Assembly (NCBI GenBank): GCA_964434775.1
Contig: CAYSWH010000021.1
Location: forward strand, 1 to 29,671
From: CAYSWH01 sp964434775
GTDB taxonomy: Bacteria > Patescibacteriota > JACMRA01
DNA: 29,671 bases
Direction of reading: 5' to 3'
Both the position numbers and the translations under genes were made by a program. The notes under the pieces were generated by a model. It searched no databases and was not told the DNA's origin. It saw nothing but the letters and a program-made list of their open reading frames with translations. Below, one piece after another: positions 17,190-25,550 of this stretch. How positions within the stretch are numbered: the first letter of the stretch is position 1; every line of letters begins with the position of its first letter.

Positions 17190-18269
17190 ATGAACATTAT
17201 TGTTTCCGCAGTTATTCTTTTGATTTGTTTTTACATTATCAGTGAAATAGTAGACGGACCTTTTATCAAAAGCCTGGATAATATTTCCAAATGGCTGAAA
17301 CTCCCTCAAAGTGTGGCCGGAGCTACTTTGTTATCAATGGGAACTAGCGCTCCGGAAATTTCTACAGCTCTAATAGCACTTTTCCTGGAAGGAGCAAACC
17401 CGGGAACCGGTGTGGGAACTATAGTGGGTTCGGCAATTTTTCAAATATTGGTAGTGATTGGTTTCGCTGCCCTGGTAAAAACCTCTTACCTTGATTGGAG
17501 ACCGGTAATTCGGGATAGTATTTTTTACGCTTTTTCAGTTTTTTTACTTATCGTTTTTGTTCAAGACAACCGATTTACCATGTCTGAAGCCTTGATCCTG
17601 GTGGGAAGTTATGTGGGTTACTTAGTAGTATTATTATTTTGGACTAAGTACGTAAAAGAAGAAGAGGTGGACGTGCCTGTTGAGGAAGAGAAGGCAATAA
17701 AAGAGACTACAAATCCTTTAGTTAAAGTCTGGAGAACAGTTACTTTCCCCATCAAAAAAATAATTGATTTAATCCCTGATGTTGAAAAAAATCAGAAATG
17801 GACAGTCCCTGTTTTTATCTTATCTCTTATAATCATAGGATATGCTTGTTATTGGTTAGTTGTTGCCTCTGAGGCTTTTGCAGAAACATTAGGCATACCT
17901 TCAGTGATTATTGCGCTGACAATATTAGCCGGAGGCAGCTCTGTACCGGAAATGATTTCTTCTGCTGTAGTGTCCAAACAAGGCCGGGGAGACATGGCCA
18001 TTGCCAATGCTATCGGCAGCAATATTTTCGACATCCTCATTAGTTTAGGTTTACCGGTATTGATTTTTACTTCAATGCAAGGAGACCTGGAAAATTTGGG
18101 TGGAGCCAACATTAATTCTTCGATTATTCTCCTGTTCTTCACTTTGATCATGGTAATATCCCTCTTAGCAGCCCAAAAATTCAAGGCTACTAGAGCATTT
18201 GGAGCTTTTTTGATATTTCTCTATGTGCTTTATGTAATTGCAGCATATGCTGGCTGGATAGGCAGTTAG
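17190..18269 (+). CDS. Na+/Ca2+ exchanger family (CaCA) antiporter, NCKX-like
   Basis: 359 residues, about ten membrane helices, and two inverted alpha repeats typical of the CaCA superfamily. Alpha-1 (residues 43-96) contains MGTSAPEI with Glu56, then GTIVGSAIFQILVVIGF. Alpha-2 (residues 240-290) contains AGGSSVPEMISS with Glu254, then GDMAIANAIGSNIFDIL. The wording GTIVGSA-F-IL in alpha-1 is closer to the K+-dependent (NCKX) branch than to YrbG, but a bacterial protein could equally be a Na+/Ca2+ or H+/cation antiporter. A charged cytoplasmic loop (residues 155-205) with an acidic cluster lies between the halves, as usual. It would use the Na+ gradient to expel Ca2+ from the cell. The gene appears monocistronic. 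Confidence 0.88.
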   Translation: MNIIVSAVILLICFYIISEIVDGPFIKSLDNISKWLKLPQSVAGATLLSMGTSAPEISTALIALFLEGANPGTGVGTIVGSAIFQILVVIGFAALVKTSYLDWRPVIRDSIFYAFSVFLLIVFVQDNRFTMSEALILVGSYVGYLVVLLFWTKYVKEEEVDVPVEEEKAIKETTNPLVKVWRTVTFPIKKIIDLIPDVEKNQKWTVPVFILSLIIIGYACYWLVVASEAFAETLGIPSVIIALTILAGGSSVPEMISSAVVSKQGRGDMAIANAIGSNIFDILISLGLPVLIFTSMQGDLENLGGANINSSIILLFFTLIMVISLLAAQKFKATRAFGAFLIFLYVLYVIAAYAGWIGS

Positions 18270-18473
18270 AACAATTCAAGACTTAAGACAATCAAAAAGG
18301 ATCGTATCATATATTTTTAGAATACTGCCTGTTTTTTCTAAATAAAGACCTGCTAAATCTTTTAGGAAAGATTGGAATCTGTTCAACGTAGCTCAGTAAA
18401 TTAAAGACATAAGCTAACTATAAAGATGGATAGATTTGTTTAGATTGGAAGTCTGAAGCCGGATTAATATTTC

Positions 18474-18806
18474 TTAATCATCAAAGTTAACCGGAGTATC
18501 TAAAAAGACTTGAAAAGCTTCTTCCAATTTATCTTTCATATCAGGATGCTCCTTAAGCAAATTGAAAATTTTACTATCGTCTTCCAAAGAGTTTTTAAGT
18601 CTATAATAATCAACTTTAGAAAAAGAATTTTTAAAATAGTCCAAAATGAAGTTTTTATACTTATCCAGACATTCTTGAATAACCCTTTCCCTCTGTTCTT
18701 CGGGTATTTCCTCTAAGGAATAACCACTTAAAAACATCACCAAGTTATTGATAAATTCAAATTCACTATTTTGGTTATTTGTTTCTGAGCTTGTATGTGA
18801 GTGCAT
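18474..18806 (-). CDS. Small helical protein of unknown function
   Basis: 110 residues, entirely helical by composition, acidic, with no membrane segment. The motif NNLVMFLSGYSLEEIPEEQRERVIQE recalls small Patescibacteria proteins (DUF5663-like) with a leucine/glycine turn followed by EEIP-EE, but this is only resemblance. It is the last gene of a minus-strand group, 12 bases after the 385-residue membrane-anchored protein, so it is probably co-transcribed with it. Confidence 0.65.
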   Translation of the reverse strand: MHSHTSSETNNQNSEFEFINNLVMFLSGYSLEEIPEEQRERVIQECLDKYKNFILDYFKNSFSKVDYYRLKNSLEDDSKIFNLLKEHPDMKDKLEEAFQVFLDTPVNFDD

Positions 18807-18818
18807 ATTACTAGATAA

Positions 18819-19976
18819 TTATTTTGAGTTTTCAAACTTATAAAGTTTTTGATTATTTTGAGAAATAATATATATGTTTTCAGATTCGTCAATTCTAATT
18901 AAAGACGAAGAAAACTCCACATTTTCAGCGATTAAGGAGCTAGATTGTTTATCAATATCATAAATTAAGATTTTATCGGAAAGAGTTTGATTGGTATAAT
19001 CTCCTTCAGTTTTTTTTACAAGGCAAAAGATTTTTTTATTTTTTATATCACATCTATTAGCAATTACATCTCCTTTTAAGTCTTGCTTTTCAGTCTCGTC
19101 TTTAAAATTAACTGAAAGCGAAACTGGTTCATCTTCCATGAATTCAACAATGTTAGTTTCGTAATTCTCTTGAGAGTCCTTTTTAGTATATAAGAGATAA
19201 TCCCTGGTAAATCTATATCCGACAAGTTCGTTTATTGAGTACATTTTCTTTAGGTTTGACCCATCTCTAATTACATATAAATCAAAACCACCTTTTCTGG
19301 TATAATCTTGAAAAGCTGCCAAATAAATATTCCCCCCTGCCTCTTTTACTTCAAATGATGAATAACTATCAGTATCAATTTTAAAAGATCCTATAAGCTC
19401 ATTGCCTTGATTAATTAGGTAGCTACCTGAAGAGTATAACTTTAAACCGTTTTTATCAGATTGTAAAAAATAAATCTTGTCCGGAGCAACATAGTCGATG
19501 TCAATAACATTGCTTGGATAATTAAAACTGACTCCGTTTGGCTTAAGAAGGACTACATCATTATCCCCCTCGAGAAGATAATTGGAACCATCAACAACAG
19601 TTATATCAAAAATAAATTTATCTTGATTGTTTAATTTAATAAACTTGTCTTTTGTAACTAAACCTATCCTCTCATCTTGATAGCCGATATACCCATATAT
19701 TTCTGCACTTTGGATTTCAAAAACAAAGGGCGTAAGAGCGGTAATATTATTAAATTCTGATAATGTTAAACCTTCTCCCGAATCACCTTGAGGTTGTGCT
19801 GTCTGATTACTGCTAGAGTTACCGGAATCTTCGTTTTGAGTTATAAAAATAGGCCTTAGTACCCAATAAGAAATTAACACTATAAAGAGTAAGCCAATAA
19901 TAACTTGAATTTTAAATGAGTTGTCATATCTTAGTTTGTACCAAATTTCTTCAAACATATTACAATTATAAATCAC
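18819..19976 (-). CDS. Membrane-anchored protein with predicted beta-propeller-like ectodomain
   Basis: 385 residues from the first ATG; the second Met (19958, MFEEIWYKLRYDN) avoids overlap with the upstream gene and is the more likely start. A single transmembrane helix lies at about residues 24-43, then a Ser/Asn/Gln/Gly-rich linker (47-70). The remaining 310 residues are repeating beta-strand units such as DKFIFDITVVDGSNYLLEG, DKIYFLQSDKNGLKLYSSG, GNIYLAAFQD, YLLYTKK, KIFCLVKK and ENIYIISQNNQKLYKF. That pattern suggests a WD/TolB-like propeller of five to seven blades, but no family is recognised. It lies in an operon between the gap-interrupted secreted protein and the small helical protein. 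Confidence 0.8.
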   Translation of the reverse strand: MIYNCNMFEEIWYKLRYDNSFKIQVIIGLLFIVLISYWVLRPIFITQNEDSGNSSSNQTAQPQGDSGEGLTLSEFNNITALTPFVFEIQSAEIYGYIGYQDERIGLVTKDKFIKLNNQDKFIFDITVVDGSNYLLEGDNDVVLLKPNGVSFNYPSNVIDIDYVAPDKIYFLQSDKNGLKLYSSGSYLINQGNELIGSFKIDTDSYSSFEVKEAGGNIYLAAFQDYTRKGGFDLYVIRDGSNLKKMYSINELVGYRFTRDYLLYTKKDSQENYETNIVEFMEDEPVSLSVNFKDETEKQDLKGDVIANRCDIKNKKIFCLVKKTEGDYTNQTLSDKILIYDIDKQSSSLIAENVEFSSSLIRIDESENIYIISQNNQKLYKFENSK

Positions 19977-20824
19977 TCATATCCGGACCCTCAATTTTAT
20001 AACCTACGGTAAGAGGTTCGGTTCTGGCATTTTCTAATTCATTAGTTATCCTGTCTCTGACTTCAGGCGGAGTGTATGGAGTCTCCGAAGAATAACCTTC
20101 ATCTTCATTAGTAGTGTAATAATTAAAATTAATTTTGTAAGCCTCAATAATCGGATTTTCCGCTTCAGGGTTGTCCACAAAACGAACTATCAGCCTGGTA
20201 ACTAAATCTGGATTATCATCATCACCATAACCTTTATCTATCGACAAAACTTGACAACTCCTGACCACAGTAAGTGTATTTCTCGTTATCTCAATCATCT
20301 CTTCTGCTTCCCCCGGAAAATAATTATTCAATGAAGGATTGTACTCTGTAACAAATGATAAATCCGGTCTCGTCGTTCCTTCATCTACATCCACAGCAGT
20401 CTGCAACCTTTGAATTTCTCTTTCAACATGCTCAATATCTTGATCAACTCTGGAACACCCGGTATTAAATGAAGGATTACTCGCACATTCCTGCTTTACC
20501 TGGTTTAATGCATAAAGATAATTTCTAAGCAGCGATATATCCCTTTCATATGCACCAGGATTCAAAGTAACTTCATCACTTTGTTCGGGGTCCTCACTCA
20601 ACTCCTCATTATACCCAATAGGACGAAGATTCATAATACCCTGGAANNNNNNNNNNNNNNNNNNNNNNNNNNNNNNNNNNNNNNNNNNNNNNNNNNNNNN
20701 NNNNNNNNNNNNNNNNNNNNNNNNNNNNNNNNNNNNNNNNNNNNNNCGGAAAAACTAACAATACTACCAAGGTAAGGGAGGTAAGGGAGAGGAGTAGCTT
20801 GAAAATACCAAAAAAAATTGTCAT
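19966..20824 (-). CDS. Secreted/anchored protein of unknown function, interrupted by an assembly gap
   Basis: The N-terminal part begins at 20824 with MTIFFGIFKLLLSLTSLTLV, a signal peptide or anchor. The sequence is then lost in a 100-base run of N (probably of arbitrary length). The frame ending at 19966 is open from the other side of the gap (FQGIMNLRPIGYNEE), giving at least 222 further residues. This part has a helical, coiled-coil-like stretch (residues 30-80, with two cysteines), then mixed sequence with Cys near 130, and ends GPDMSDL. Whether both sides are in the same frame cannot be told. The next gene starts within about 10 bases of the stop, so it forms an operon. Function unknown. 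Confidence 0.65.
20647..20746. other. Assembly gap (100 N)
   Basis: Exactly 100 undetermined bases, the conventional filler for a scaffold gap of unknown size. It falls inside the coding region of the minus-strand gene at 19966-20824. Confidence 0.98.
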
Positions 20825-20938
20825 TGATTGTAATTATTCTTTACAAGAGCTTGCTATTACAATAAAATAAAAAATGTTTCCAAACAAGTCAGGTATTATT
20901 GACTGCTCTTACCTTTATATTAACATAACCATTTTAGC

Positions 20939-20968
20939 TTGACAACTTCTCAAAAATTTCATTGTAAT
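20939..20968 (+). promoter_or_regulatory. Promoter of the V/A-ATPase operon
   Basis: A perfect TTGACA (20939-20944), an 18-base spacer, and TGTAAT (20963-20968, 5 of 6 consensus). The first gene of the operon starts about 75 bases downstream. Confidence 0.65.
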
Positions 20969-21044
20969 TAGTTAGTTTAAGTGTATTAATAGCACATAAT
21001 GGAATTAGTTTGGACTAAGTCATTGCGATTCTGATATTCACAGT

Positions 21045-21623
21045 ATGCTAGCAGCGAATAAACAAAACCTCTTACTATTAAAATCTCAAAAGAAATTAGT
21101 AAAAAACGGACATAAGCTTTTAAAAGAAAAACGGGCCGGGCTTATTATTACCTTCTTGGAATTTGCTAAAAGAGGTAAGGAGCTTGAAAATAAAATTTCG
21201 GAAGAGCTCCAAAAATCTTTGAAAGTATATAATCAAAGTCTGACCTTTATTAATACCCAAATTTTGCTCGGAGTCCTGCAAAGAATTCCTGCAATTAACC
21301 TAAAAACAAATAAAAAAAGAGTTTCCGGAGTTCGCATACAAAGCTTGGCTGTTAAGGTCAAACCACCCAAGAGAGATAATATTAAGCCGGATATTTCCTA
21401 CGGGCTAAATAATTTCGCCAAGTATTTTCCGGTTCTGCTGGAACTAGTTGAGTTAAAAATAAATACGGAAAAATTAGCTTCGGAAATCATCAAAACAAAT
21501 AGACAAATTTCTAATCTGGAAAACAAATTAGATAAAATAGACAGTGACATAAAATACATCCAAGACACCCTTCAAGAAAAACAAAACTTGGAAAAAGCAA
21601 CTTTAATTAAGATTTTTAATTAA
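21045..21623 (+). CDS. atpD: V/A-type ATPase subunit D
   Basis: 192 residues. Central-stalk rotor subunit that transmits rotation between the A3B3 head and the membrane ring. It is two long helices, as the family requires: an N-terminal one (residues 5-70) containing GHKLLKEKRAGLI (family LLKxKRDxL), and a C-terminal one (140-190) containing KTNRQISNLENKLDKI and KYIQDTLQEK. The second corresponds to the family's TRRRVNALE...I...L-E-E segment, partly degenerate here. The segment between them carries GVRIQSLAVKV and SYGLNNFAKYFPVLLELVEL. It is the first gene of the operon. Confidence 0.85.
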   Translation: MLAANKQNLLLLKSQKKLVKNGHKLLKEKRAGLIITFLEFAKRGKELENKISEELQKSLKVYNQSLTFINTQILLGVLQRIPAINLKTNKKRVSGVRIQSLAVKVKPPKRDNIKPDISYGLNNFAKYFPVLLELVELKINTEKLASEIIKTNRQISNLENKLDKIDSDIKYIQDTLQEKQNLEKATLIKIFN

Positions 21624-21647
21624 ACATCAAATTATAATACAATTATT

Positions 21648-21920
21648 ATGGCAGTTGATAAAGAGTTACAAGAGGTAGAGTTACAAAAGCAAGCAGCAGA
21701 GCTCGAAGAAAAAATAGCTTCCGTTGAGGAAGAAATTGTTAAGGCCGGTTTTGCTCACGAGCTCAGAAAAAACGAAATACTAAAGGAAGTTGCCAAAGAG
21801 TTGGAAGATTATCAGCCAAAAGGATTGGGTCTGGATTTACCTAATACCAAAAACATAACCCTGGACGACAAACTTATAAATGACATTCTAACAGACACTT
21901 ACAAACTGAAAGCCGAATAG
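21648..21920 (+). CDS. Small coiled-coil protein in the V/A-ATPase operon
   Basis: 90 residues. The N-terminal 60 form a charged amphipathic helix (LQEVELQKQAAELEEKIASV) and the C-terminus is short and less ordered (KGLGLDLPNTKNITLDDKL). I do not recognise the family. Its place between subunits D and I suggests an accessory or peripheral-stalk component (a G/H-like partner for subunit E is one idea), but nothing in the sequence proves this. A TATAAT lies just upstream of its start, which is typical of AT-rich spacers here and may be chance. Confidence 0.7.
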   Translation: MAVDKELQEVELQKQAAELEEKIASVEEEIVKAGFAHELRKNEILKEVAKELEDYQPKGLGLDLPNTKNITLDDKLINDILTDTYKLKAE

Positions 21921-21930
21921 TAGTATAAAT

Positions 21931-23541
21931 ATGACTGTAAAATTAGCTCAAACCTACCTTTTAACTTCCTCAGACAAGCGTTTGAAAGAAATAATTTCTG
22001 AATTGATTGAACAAGAAATTAGTTTTGAAGCACTTGATCCAAGAAGTTTAGGAGAAGAATGGAATAAAGTTTTATCTCTCCAAGAAGAATACAAAAATTA
22101 TGACGAAGAAATCAATCTTTTGGACAGTGTCCTAACTTTTTATAAGCCCAAAGGCCTGTTTGCCGGTTTCTGGGATAATAGAATTGAAGTTAAAAAAGAC
22201 TTTTTAAATAAAGCCTTGGAAGATAAAGAATCAATACTCACTTTTGCCAAGGAAACCCTGGAAGAAAATCAAAAGTCCAAAAAGCATAGGCGAGAAATCA
22301 GTGAAAAGGAATACTATCAGATGGTTTCTTTGCACGCCGCCTTGGAGATGGAAAAAAAGATAACTGATATTTCCCGGTATATTTTTCAAGTTAAACAGGA
22401 CTCCGAATTAGCCTTTATTTTTCTTGGAATTGAAGAAGGTAATGCAGAAAAAGCAGAAAAACTAATTAAGAAAAATGAGATCAAACTAGAAAAAATTGAT
22501 TGGCAAACTGAAATTGTTACCTGGGAAAACAGTGGCGGACTCAAATCTTTCCAGGGTATACTCCAAGCCTTAGGAACTATTAACACTAAAGAAGCCGACC
22601 CAACCCTGGCAGTGACAATTTTCTTCATGACTTTCTTTGCCTTCAGCTTGGGTGATGCTCTCTACGGTCTTTTTATGGCAATAATTACAGGCTATTTATA
22701 TCTTAATCCAAAATTAAAACCCAACCTAAAAAGTAGTATCGGACTTTTCTTCTACTCCAGTTTAGCCACCCTTCTTTACGGTTTACTTATCAACTCTTGG
22801 GGCGGAGATCTAATCGCAAAAATCGGATTCCTCAATTCGATCCTTTCAAATTTTCAAATAATCGATATACTTAATCAAGAAAGCGATGCCCCTATTAACT
22901 TGGTTCTAAATAATTTGGGAGTTAGTCCGATTGTCTTTATGATGGTAGTATCCGCTTTAATTGGTTTTACCCAAATACTAGTTGCCTACCTTTTCAAAAC
23001 AGTTAATCACTTCCGAGAAGGAAACACCATTGCTGCAGCAGGTGACATAAATTGGATTGTCTTTATTTTTAGTATAGGTTTCACTCTCGGTACCGGCGAT
23101 TCATTAAGATTAGTCTTTTTAGCAATTTTAGCTGCTTCTGCAATCGGCCTTTTTGTTTTAAATGGAGGAAAAGGAATTCTTGGAAAAATAATCAGTGGTT
23201 TTGGTCAACTTTATGGTTTGATCGGACTATTTTCCGATTTAATTTCCTACACCCGTCTCGTCGCTGTAGGTTTAACAGGGTCTATTATTGCTGTAGTAAT
23301 TAATATTTTAGCTATGTTAATAATTGACTCCGGGTCTATTATCGGCCTAATTGCAGGTATAATATTCCTGATTTTAGGACATCTGTTTAATTTGGGTGTA
23401 ACCTTGTTTGGTGCTTATATTAACCCTCTAAGACTTCATTATGTAGAATTCATTCCCAAATTTTTTGAAGGAAAAGGAAGAAAGCTGGAGCCGGTAAGTC
23501 TGGAATTTAAACATTTAAGACTGGAGAACAAAACTCAATAA
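21931..23541 (+). CDS. atpI: V/A-type ATPase subunit I (a-subunit)
   Basis: 536 residues. Stator membrane subunit forming the two ion half-channels against the K ring. The N-terminal 215 residues are a soluble, partly coiled-coil arm, shorter than in most family members (full-length proteins are usually 600-660). The membrane half begins near residue 225: TLAVTIFFMTFFAFSLGDALYGL contains the family GDxxYG motif, followed by about seven further helices. The essential arginine is Arg442 in FSDLISYTRLVAVGLTG, the canonical SY-x-RL-x-AVGL segment. The C-terminal HLFNLGVTLFGAYINPLRLHYVEF is also highly typical. It starts 10 bases after the 90-residue ORF. Confidence 0.95.
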   Translation: MTVKLAQTYLLTSSDKRLKEIISELIEQEISFEALDPRSLGEEWNKVLSLQEEYKNYDEEINLLDSVLTFYKPKGLFAGFWDNRIEVKKDFLNKALEDKESILTFAKETLEENQKSKKHRREISEKEYYQMVSLHAALEMEKKITDISRYIFQVKQDSELAFIFLGIEEGNAEKAEKLIKKNEIKLEKIDWQTEIVTWENSGGLKSFQGILQALGTINTKEADPTLAVTIFFMTFFAFSLGDALYGLFMAIITGYLYLNPKLKPNLKSSIGLFFYSSLATLLYGLLINSWGGDLIAKIGFLNSILSNFQIIDILNQESDAPINLVLNNLGVSPIVFMMVVSALIGFTQILVAYLFKTVNHFREGNTIAAAGDINWIVFIFSIGFTLGTGDSLRLVFLAILAASAIGLFVLNGGKGILGKIISGFGQLYGLIGLFSDLISYTRLVAVGLTGSIIAVVINILAMLIIDSGSIIGLIAGIIFLILGHLFNLGVTLFGAYINPLRLHYVEFIPKFFEGKGRKLEPVSLEFKHLRLENKTQ

Positions 23542-23543
23542 AC

Positions 23544-23572
23544 TTGACAAATCCATTATTATATCAAATAAA
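23544..23572 (+). promoter_or_regulatory. Possible internal promoter before atpK
   Basis: A perfect TTGACA (23544-23549) stands 44 bases before the K start; the -10 at 17 bases is only AATAAA (23567-23572). An extra promoter would fit the need for many K copies per enzyme. Weak evidence. Confidence 0.3.
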
Positions 23573-23592
23573 CTAATTAAATAAGTAAAAAT

Positions 23593-24075
23593 ATGACTAT
23601 TGATGCAACAATGTTAACTTTGATCGGAGTAGCTATTAGTGCCGGGTTCGGTGCCGTTGGTTCCTCTTTAGGTGTTGGTGCGGCAGCCAGAAGTGCCGCC
23701 GGCTTATTATCCAAACAACCGGAAAAATTCCCTCAAGTATTAGCCTTAAGTGCTTTAGCTTCTACTCAATCTTTATATGGTCTGCTTTTTGGATTCATAA
23801 TCTTGATTCAGGCCGGAATGCTGGGCGGAACCCCTTCCGTAGAAGTTACTGAGAGTGTTGCTTTTGGTTATATTATGGCGGCTTTGCCGGTCGGTTTAGC
23901 TTGTATTGCTTCAGGCTGGCAACAAGGAGTGGTAGCCGGTGCCGGAGTTAAAATTTTAGCCGAAAAACCTCAAAACCTATCTCAAGCAATTGTCTTATCT
24001 GCTTTGATTGAAAGTTTTGCTATTTTTGGTTTGGTTATTTCCTTGCTTATCGTCTTTGTTGGAATTGCCGGCTAA
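23593..24075 (+). CDS. atpK: V/A-type ATPase subunit K (c-ring proteolipid), Na+-type
   Basis: 160 residues: a duplicated two-helix hairpin (four membrane helices) forming the rotor ring. Repeat 1 is residues 7-75 and repeat 2 residues 86-158, each with a glycine-rich first helix (GFGAVGSSLGVGAAA; GLACIASGWQQGVVAGAG). Leu55, Thr58, Gln59, Gln111 and Glu140 match the Na+ ligands Leu61, Thr64, Gln65, Gln110 and Glu139 of Enterococcus hirae NtpK. The L-x-x-T-Q spacing and the 29-residue gap between Gln and Glu are both kept. As in NtpK, only the second hairpin has the carboxylate. This points to sodium rather than proton transport. Confidence 0.95.
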   Translation: MTIDATMLTLIGVAISAGFGAVGSSLGVGAAARSAAGLLSKQPEKFPQVLALSALASTQSLYGLLFGFIILIQAGMLGGTPSVEVTESVAFGYIMAALPVGLACIASGWQQGVVAGAGVKILAEKPQNLSQAIVLSALIESFAIFGLVISLLIVFVGIAG

Positions 24076-24112
24076 AATTGTCATGAAAATTGAATTGATT
24101 TAAGTATACAAT

Positions 24113-24640
24113 ATGCCGAAACCACAATATAGTCAGCTTCTAGAACTTAGTGAATTAGTTGCCAAAGTACAAAAACTTGAGGCGAAATTACAGGTGACTC
24201 AAGAAGACTTGGAGCAGAAAAAGGAAGATTACAAAAATAAGGAAGAATTGGAAGCCTCTAATCTGCGTGAAAAAATCAAGGTAAGTCAAAACTTGGACAA
24301 GTTTCACAGAGATTTAGAGATTTTGAGGGAAGAAGAGATGGTTGTTAGGCAAAATCTGGAAGAAAAAATTGAAGAGGCTATTAATAATTACTTTGCCGGA
24401 AATTCATTTCACGACTTTCTCTCCCGGGCAATTAAGGATATCAAAGCAAAAGAAAATGATTCTCAAGTTGTGGTGAGCAGCAATATGCAAAAATACTTGG
24501 GCCAAATTCAACCGGATACAGTAAAGGAAGAGAAAGGAATTTTGCGGGTCATTTCTCCCACTAAAGAGTATATTTTTGATTTGGAGGAAGTTAAGAAAAT
24601 TCTGAGGAAAAAATTACTTGAAGCATCTTTAGCCAGCTAG
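24113..24640 (+). CDS. atpE: V/A-type ATPase subunit E (peripheral stalk)
   Basis: 175 residues. A long charged N-terminal helix (about residues 10-90, coiled-coil, rich in Glu/Lys/Leu) is followed by a compact C-terminal domain. That domain has VVVSSNMQKYLGQ, the short strands GILRVISPTKEYIFDL and a terminal helix EVKKILRKKLLEASLAS, the usual end of subunit E. Subunit E with G/H forms the outer stalk that holds the A3B3 head. Similarity is structural rather than motif-based, so the call rests partly on operon position after subunit K. Confidence 0.75.
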   Translation: MPKPQYSQLLELSELVAKVQKLEAKLQVTQEDLEQKKEDYKNKEELEASNLREKIKVSQNLDKFHRDLEILREEEMVVRQNLEEKIEEAINNYFAGNSFHDFLSRAIKDIKAKENDSQVVVSSNMQKYLGQIQPDTVKEEKGILRVISPTKEYIFDLEEVKKILRKKLLEASLAS

Positions 24641-24645
24641 AAGAC

Positions 24646-25464
24646 ATGATTATTGGTCAATTATACTATTATGAATCTAAACTAGACGAAATTCACAGAA
24701 GAATTTCTGAAGGTGATTATGAAAATATTGAGGTTCTGGGAATTACTAGAGACGATATTGAGAAAAACAAATCCCTCACCCCCAACGAACTACTGTATAA
24801 TTTAAGACAAACATTCAGTAAAAGATACAACGAACTTCTTCAAGAAGAAAACATGAAATTTGCTGCCGGTTTCTGGAACGAACTAATCAGTCCGGTTGTT
24901 GACCCGATATTTGAACCTACTATCAAACCTTCTACTCCATATCAGAACTCTTTATTGGAATGGTTAAATAGAGGAAATAGTATAAATGAAGTTTCCGAAA
25001 TTGTGTTTCCGGGTTTGTTTAGTAATGATGAAGAGGACTATGCTCTCTTTTATGGTATCAAAACTTTACACACCCTTAATCTTTTACAAGATGAAGGCAA
25101 GACCAATAGATCAGAGAAAGATTTGGAGGGTGGTTCCGAAGGTGAGGAAAATCTGAGCAAAGAGCCGGAAATTTTGGTAATTACTAAGGGTTACTTAGCC
25201 CCTTTGTTTGTTAATATTAATTGTGATTATATTCTTGATAAAGAGGGCTCGGAACTTCTGGAAGAGGCAGAAAAGTATGCCAAAAAGAATACACATTTAA
25301 AGATGGTTCTAGCCATAAATAAAGACAGGGCTTTTGAAAACAGTTTAAAAAAAAGACTTGACTCGAACATACTTATCGCCACGCTGGAAATTGATGATAT
25401 CAGTGAATCTAAAGGATTTTTTGATCAAATCGTTCGGTCTACTTTAGGGATAAATATATCATAA
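24646..25464 (+). CDS. Unknown protein at the end of the V/A-ATPase operon
   Basis: 272 residues, not recognised. It starts 5 bases after the subunit E stop. Residues 1-70 are charged helices (QLYYYESKLDEIHRRISEGDY). Residues 100-150 resemble a winged-helix (LLEWLNRGNSINEVSEIV, then a helix YALFYGIKTLHTLNLLQDEG). An acidic linker follows (residues 153-175). The C-terminal part has alternating strands and helices (EILVITKGYLAPLFVNI, LKMVLAINKDRAFENSL, LDSNILIATLEIDDI). In other bacterial V-ATPase operons an unconserved protein stands beside subunit E (the C-subunit/DUF2764 position); this could be its functional counterpart, but that is inference from position only. Confidence 0.75.
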   Translation: MIIGQLYYYESKLDEIHRRISEGDYENIEVLGITRDDIEKNKSLTPNELLYNLRQTFSKRYNELLQEENMKFAAGFWNELISPVVDPIFEPTIKPSTPYQNSLLEWLNRGNSINEVSEIVFPGLFSNDEEDYALFYGIKTLHTLNLLQDEGKTNRSEKDLEGGSEGEENLSKEPEILVITKGYLAPLFVNINCDYILDKEGSELLEEAEKYAKKNTHLKMVLAINKDRAFENSLKKRLDSNILIATLEIDDISESKGFFDQIVRSTLGINIS

Positions 25465-25499
25465 TTTTACAAGTCCAAGACAGCAAATAAAAAACATTT

Positions 25500-25528
25500 T
25501 TGACAAGGTAGAGAAACTATACTATAAT
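25500..25528 (+). promoter_or_regulatory. Consensus sigma70 promoter of the Cys-leader/transsulfuration operon
   Basis: TTGACA (25500-25505), exactly 17 bases, TATAAT (25523-25528): both hexamers are perfect consensus. Expected transcription start is about 25535, leaving only some 16 untranslated bases before the leader ORF. Such a strong constitutive-looking promoter fits control by attenuation downstream. Confidence 0.92.
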
Positions 25529-25550
25529 TTAGTTTAGCAAATAAAATATT

